Assembly: GCA_003223995.1 (NCBI GenBank)
Contig: QHYA01000180.1
Coordinates: 1-6,308 of the forward strand
Length of the DNA stretch: 6,308 nucleotides
Direction of reading: 5' to 3'
Source of the DNA: Acidobacteriota bacterium
GTDB taxonomy: Bacteria; Acidobacteriota; Polarisedimenticolia; QHYA01
The notes beneath the pieces are model-generated. The model made no database searches, had not been told where the DNA came from, and saw nothing but the letters and a program-made list of their open reading frames with translations. Below are positions 4,399 to 6,308 of this stretch, piece after piece (position 1 is the first letter of the stretch; each line of letters begins with the position of its first letter). A program made the translations under genes and the position numbers.

Positions 4399-6308
4399 AT
4401 GACTGACGTCAAAGAGATCCTTCGCAGCTTCCCTCTGCAGCGGCGACCGGAGCGGATCCGCTTCGAGGGACGAATCCTGCTCCTGGCCGAAGACCCGGAC
4501 ATCGTCCGCCGGCAGCTTCTAGGGGAGGACATTCCCTGGTCGCCGGAGATCAGGCTGCGCGATGACATCTCGACCGACGAGATCACACCGGCCTACATCT
4601 GCTACTACTACGACGAGACCCTGGGCGAATATCCCTACCACGGCCTGAAGGCCGGCGCCGCTTTCCCGTTCAAGGAGTACTTCGAGAAACACAAGAGGGG
4701 GAGCGTGCGGGCGGGAGGATTCGCCGTTTCCGTCTCCGGGAAGCGGCGCGGGAAGGGCTCCTCGCGCGAGCAGAGCCCCTACGCGGAGATGGTCGCCGGC
4801 ATCCGTCTGGTCATCGCCGAGAATATCGAGAGGATCTACAAGCAGAACTGCCAGAACCTCGGCGTGCTCACCTCGACCGACTTCTCGCTGCTGGAGAGGA
4901 TCGGGCGGGGCGAGGAGATCCCGCTGGAGGAATTCACCCGAGGAGAGGATCCGATCACCCGCCAGGTGATCGAGTTCGGCGGGCTATTCCCATTCAACGT
5001 CGCCCGGCTGCGGGGCGAAGCGATCGTGCCGCCGATCACGACGAAGAAGAGGCTCATGACGCTCGCGGAGAAGATCCTCGCGGGCCACTTCGTCGCCGAT
5101 GCCGCGACAGGACGCACGGGGGTGGAGGCGGTCAAACCAGGGGACGCCGGTTTCGTCCGCACGGACCTTCGCTTTTCGCACGAGTACGTCACCCCAATGG
5201 CGGCGATCTTCTTCGAGCCTTTCCTGGGGCCTGAAGGGAGGGTCAACGACCTGTCCTCGGTCCTTTTCTTCCGCGACCCTCTCACCTTCCTCGACCGAGT
5301 GATGACGCCCGAGCGGCGGGCCGCGGGCCTGCCCGAGGTGGCCAACCAGCTCAAGGTGAAACAGGAGACGTTCGGCCAGAGGCAGGGAATCCGCGTTCAC
5401 GGCGAGCTGCCGGACGGGACGGGCTCGGAGGGGATCTGTCACTCGATCGTCTATCAGGATCATGCTCTGCCCGGCCAGGTCGTCATCGGCTCCGACTCCC
5501 ACACGCCGCACTCGGGAGCGCTCGGCTGCGTCGCCTTCGGAGTGGGCACGACCGACATCTTCAACTCGTGGATCACGAAGGACGTGCGCGTGCGGGTGCC
5601 CGAGTCGATCCTGGTCCGCGTGAATGGCCGCAAGCCGGACAACCTGACGGCCAAGGACTTCATGCTCGCCATCTTGCGGCACCCTTACGTGAAGTCCGGC
5701 CATGCGATCGGCAAGATCGTCGAGTACGCCGGCACCGCCGTGGAGGCCCTGAGCGTGGATGAGCGTGCGACCATGACGAACATGGCCGCCGAGGTCGGCG
5801 CCTTCACGGGCATCATCGCCCCGGACGAGAAGACCGTCGAGTTTCTGGTCGAGATGCGCGGCATGCCGCGCGAGGAGGCGATGCGCCTGTGCGAGGGGCG
5901 GCGTTCGGACCGGGACGCCGAGTTCGCGGAGCTCATCGAGATAGATGCCTCTTCCCTTCAGCCGATGGTCGCCCTGCCGGGAGACCCTGGCAACGGCCGC
6001 TCGCTGGACGAGCTGCCCGGGCCCGTCAGGATCGACATCGCCTACGGAGGCTCTTGCACGGCCGGAAAACGCGAGGACATGGACATGTATGCCCGCGTGC
6101 TGCGCGAAGGGCTAGCGCAGGGACGGCGCGTGCACCCCGAGGTGACCTTCTGGATCCAGTTCGGCTCGCAGGAGGTGAAGCGTTACTGCGAGAGGATGGG
6201 ATATATCGAGCTCTTCGAGAAGGCTGGGGCGAAGGTGATCGAGCCTTCCTGCGGGGCCTGCATCAACGCCGGGCCCGGCGTCTCGACCCGGACGGACCAG
6301 GTGACCAT
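4399..6308 (+). CDS. Aconitase-superfamily hydro-lyase with N-terminal swivel domain, partial (runs off right edge)
   Basis: 636 residues are visible of an iron-sulphur hydro-lyase that would isomerise a hydroxy-acid such as citrate, isopropylmalate, homocitrate or methylcitrate; the substrate cannot be assigned here. A LeuD-like swivel domain comes first: DDISTDEITPA (55-65) and GSSREQSP (120-127). A LeuC-like catalytic part starts near 218: MTLAEKILAGH (220-230), RTDLRFSHEYVT, GSEGICHSI (342-350), GSDSHTPHSGALG (364-376), TMTNMAAEVGAF (458-469) and IAPDEKT. The three cluster cysteines are present: C553 in GGSCTAGKRED, and C618 and C621 in PSCGACINAGPG. AcnB also has the swivel first but carries a HEAT domain before it, absent here; AcnA and mitochondrial aconitase have the swivel last. 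Only ATG 4399 is available after the in-frame TGA at 4375. By comparison with LeuC, about 50-60 residues are probably missing at the right. GC3 is strongly biased, unlike the two genes upstream. The superfamily assignment is very secure; the exact enzyme is not. Confidence 0.92.
   Translation, partial: MTDVKEILRSFPLQRRPERIRFEGRILLLAEDPDIVRRQLLGEDIPWSPEIRLRDDISTDEITPAYICYYYDETLGEYPYHGLKAGAAFPFKEYFEKHKRGSVRAGGFAVSVSGKRRGKGSSREQSPYAEMVAGIRLVIAENIERIYKQNCQNLGVLTSTDFSLLERIGRGEEIPLEEFTRGEDPITRQVIEFGGLFPFNVARLRGEAIVPPITTKKRLMTLAEKILAGHFVADAATGRTGVEAVKPGDAGFVRTDLRFSHEYVTPMAAIFFEPFLGPEGRVNDLSSVLFFRDPLTFLDRVMTPERRAAGLPEVANQLKVKQETFGQRQGIRVHGELPDGTGSEGICHSIVYQDHALPGQVVIGSDSHTPHSGALGCVAFGVGTTDIFNSWITKDVRVRVPESILVRVNGRKPDNLTAKDFMLAILRHPYVKSGHAIGKIVEYAGTAVEALSVDERATMTNMAAEVGAFTGIIAPDEKTVEFLVEMRGMPREEAMRLCEGRRSDRDAEFAELIEIDASSLQPMVALPGDPGNGRSLDELPGPVRIDIAYGGSCTAGKREDMDMYARVLREGLAQGRRVHPEVTFWIQFGSQEVKRYCERMGYIELFEKAGAKVIEPSCGACINAGPGVSTRTDQVT

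Noticed and set aside
4836..5703. Long minus-strand open frames opposite the aconitase-family gene
   Set aside because: They lie entirely antisense to a well-conserved coding region and their translations are low-complexity, rich in R, S and P; this is expected from GC3 bias.

Overview
The window looks like chromosomal DNA from a GC-rich, probably Gram-negative-type bacterium: there are exported PQQ-propeller, cytochrome c-like and thioredoxin-like proteins, an aspartyl/histidyl-tRNA synthetase pair, GTG and TTG starts, and strong G/C at third codon positions. An Acidobacteriota-like or other soil/sediment lineage would fit, but this is a guess; nothing here fixes the taxon.

Layout. On the minus strand, reading leftward, hisS (histidyl-tRNA synthetase, TTG start at 1397, stop at 135) is followed by the first 48 codons of aspS (aspartyl-tRNA synthetase, GTG start at 145, running off the left edge). 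The two overlap by 11 bases and are evidently one translation operon. A 107-base divergent gap (1398-1504) separates hisS from a plus-strand run of genes.

The plus-strand run begins with an exported PQQ-like beta-propeller protein (1505-2947). Directly after its last blade, in the +1 frame, is a convincing cytochrome c segment with a CXXCH haem site, which ends in an ATGA overlap with the next gene. This suggests that the real gene product is a propeller-cytochrome c fusion broken, or recoded, at a run of five C's (2896-2900). Next come an unrecognised four-helix membrane protein (3095-3688) and, one base after its stop, a secreted TlpA/ResA-like thioredoxin with a CGGC active site (3690-4289). 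The last two genes have visibly lower GC and less GC-biased codon use than their flanks. Propeller, cytochrome, membrane protein and thiol-redox protein may work together in the envelope, but that is inference from spacing and domain type.

After a 109-base gap with two small hairpins, an aconitase-superfamily hydro-lyase starts at 4399 and runs off the right edge (636 codons visible). It carries a LeuD-like swivel domain in front of a LeuC-like [4Fe-4S] catalytic domain, the reverse of the usual AcnA order and without the AcnB HEAT domain. No tRNA or rRNA gene, insertion sequence or CRISPR array was seen.
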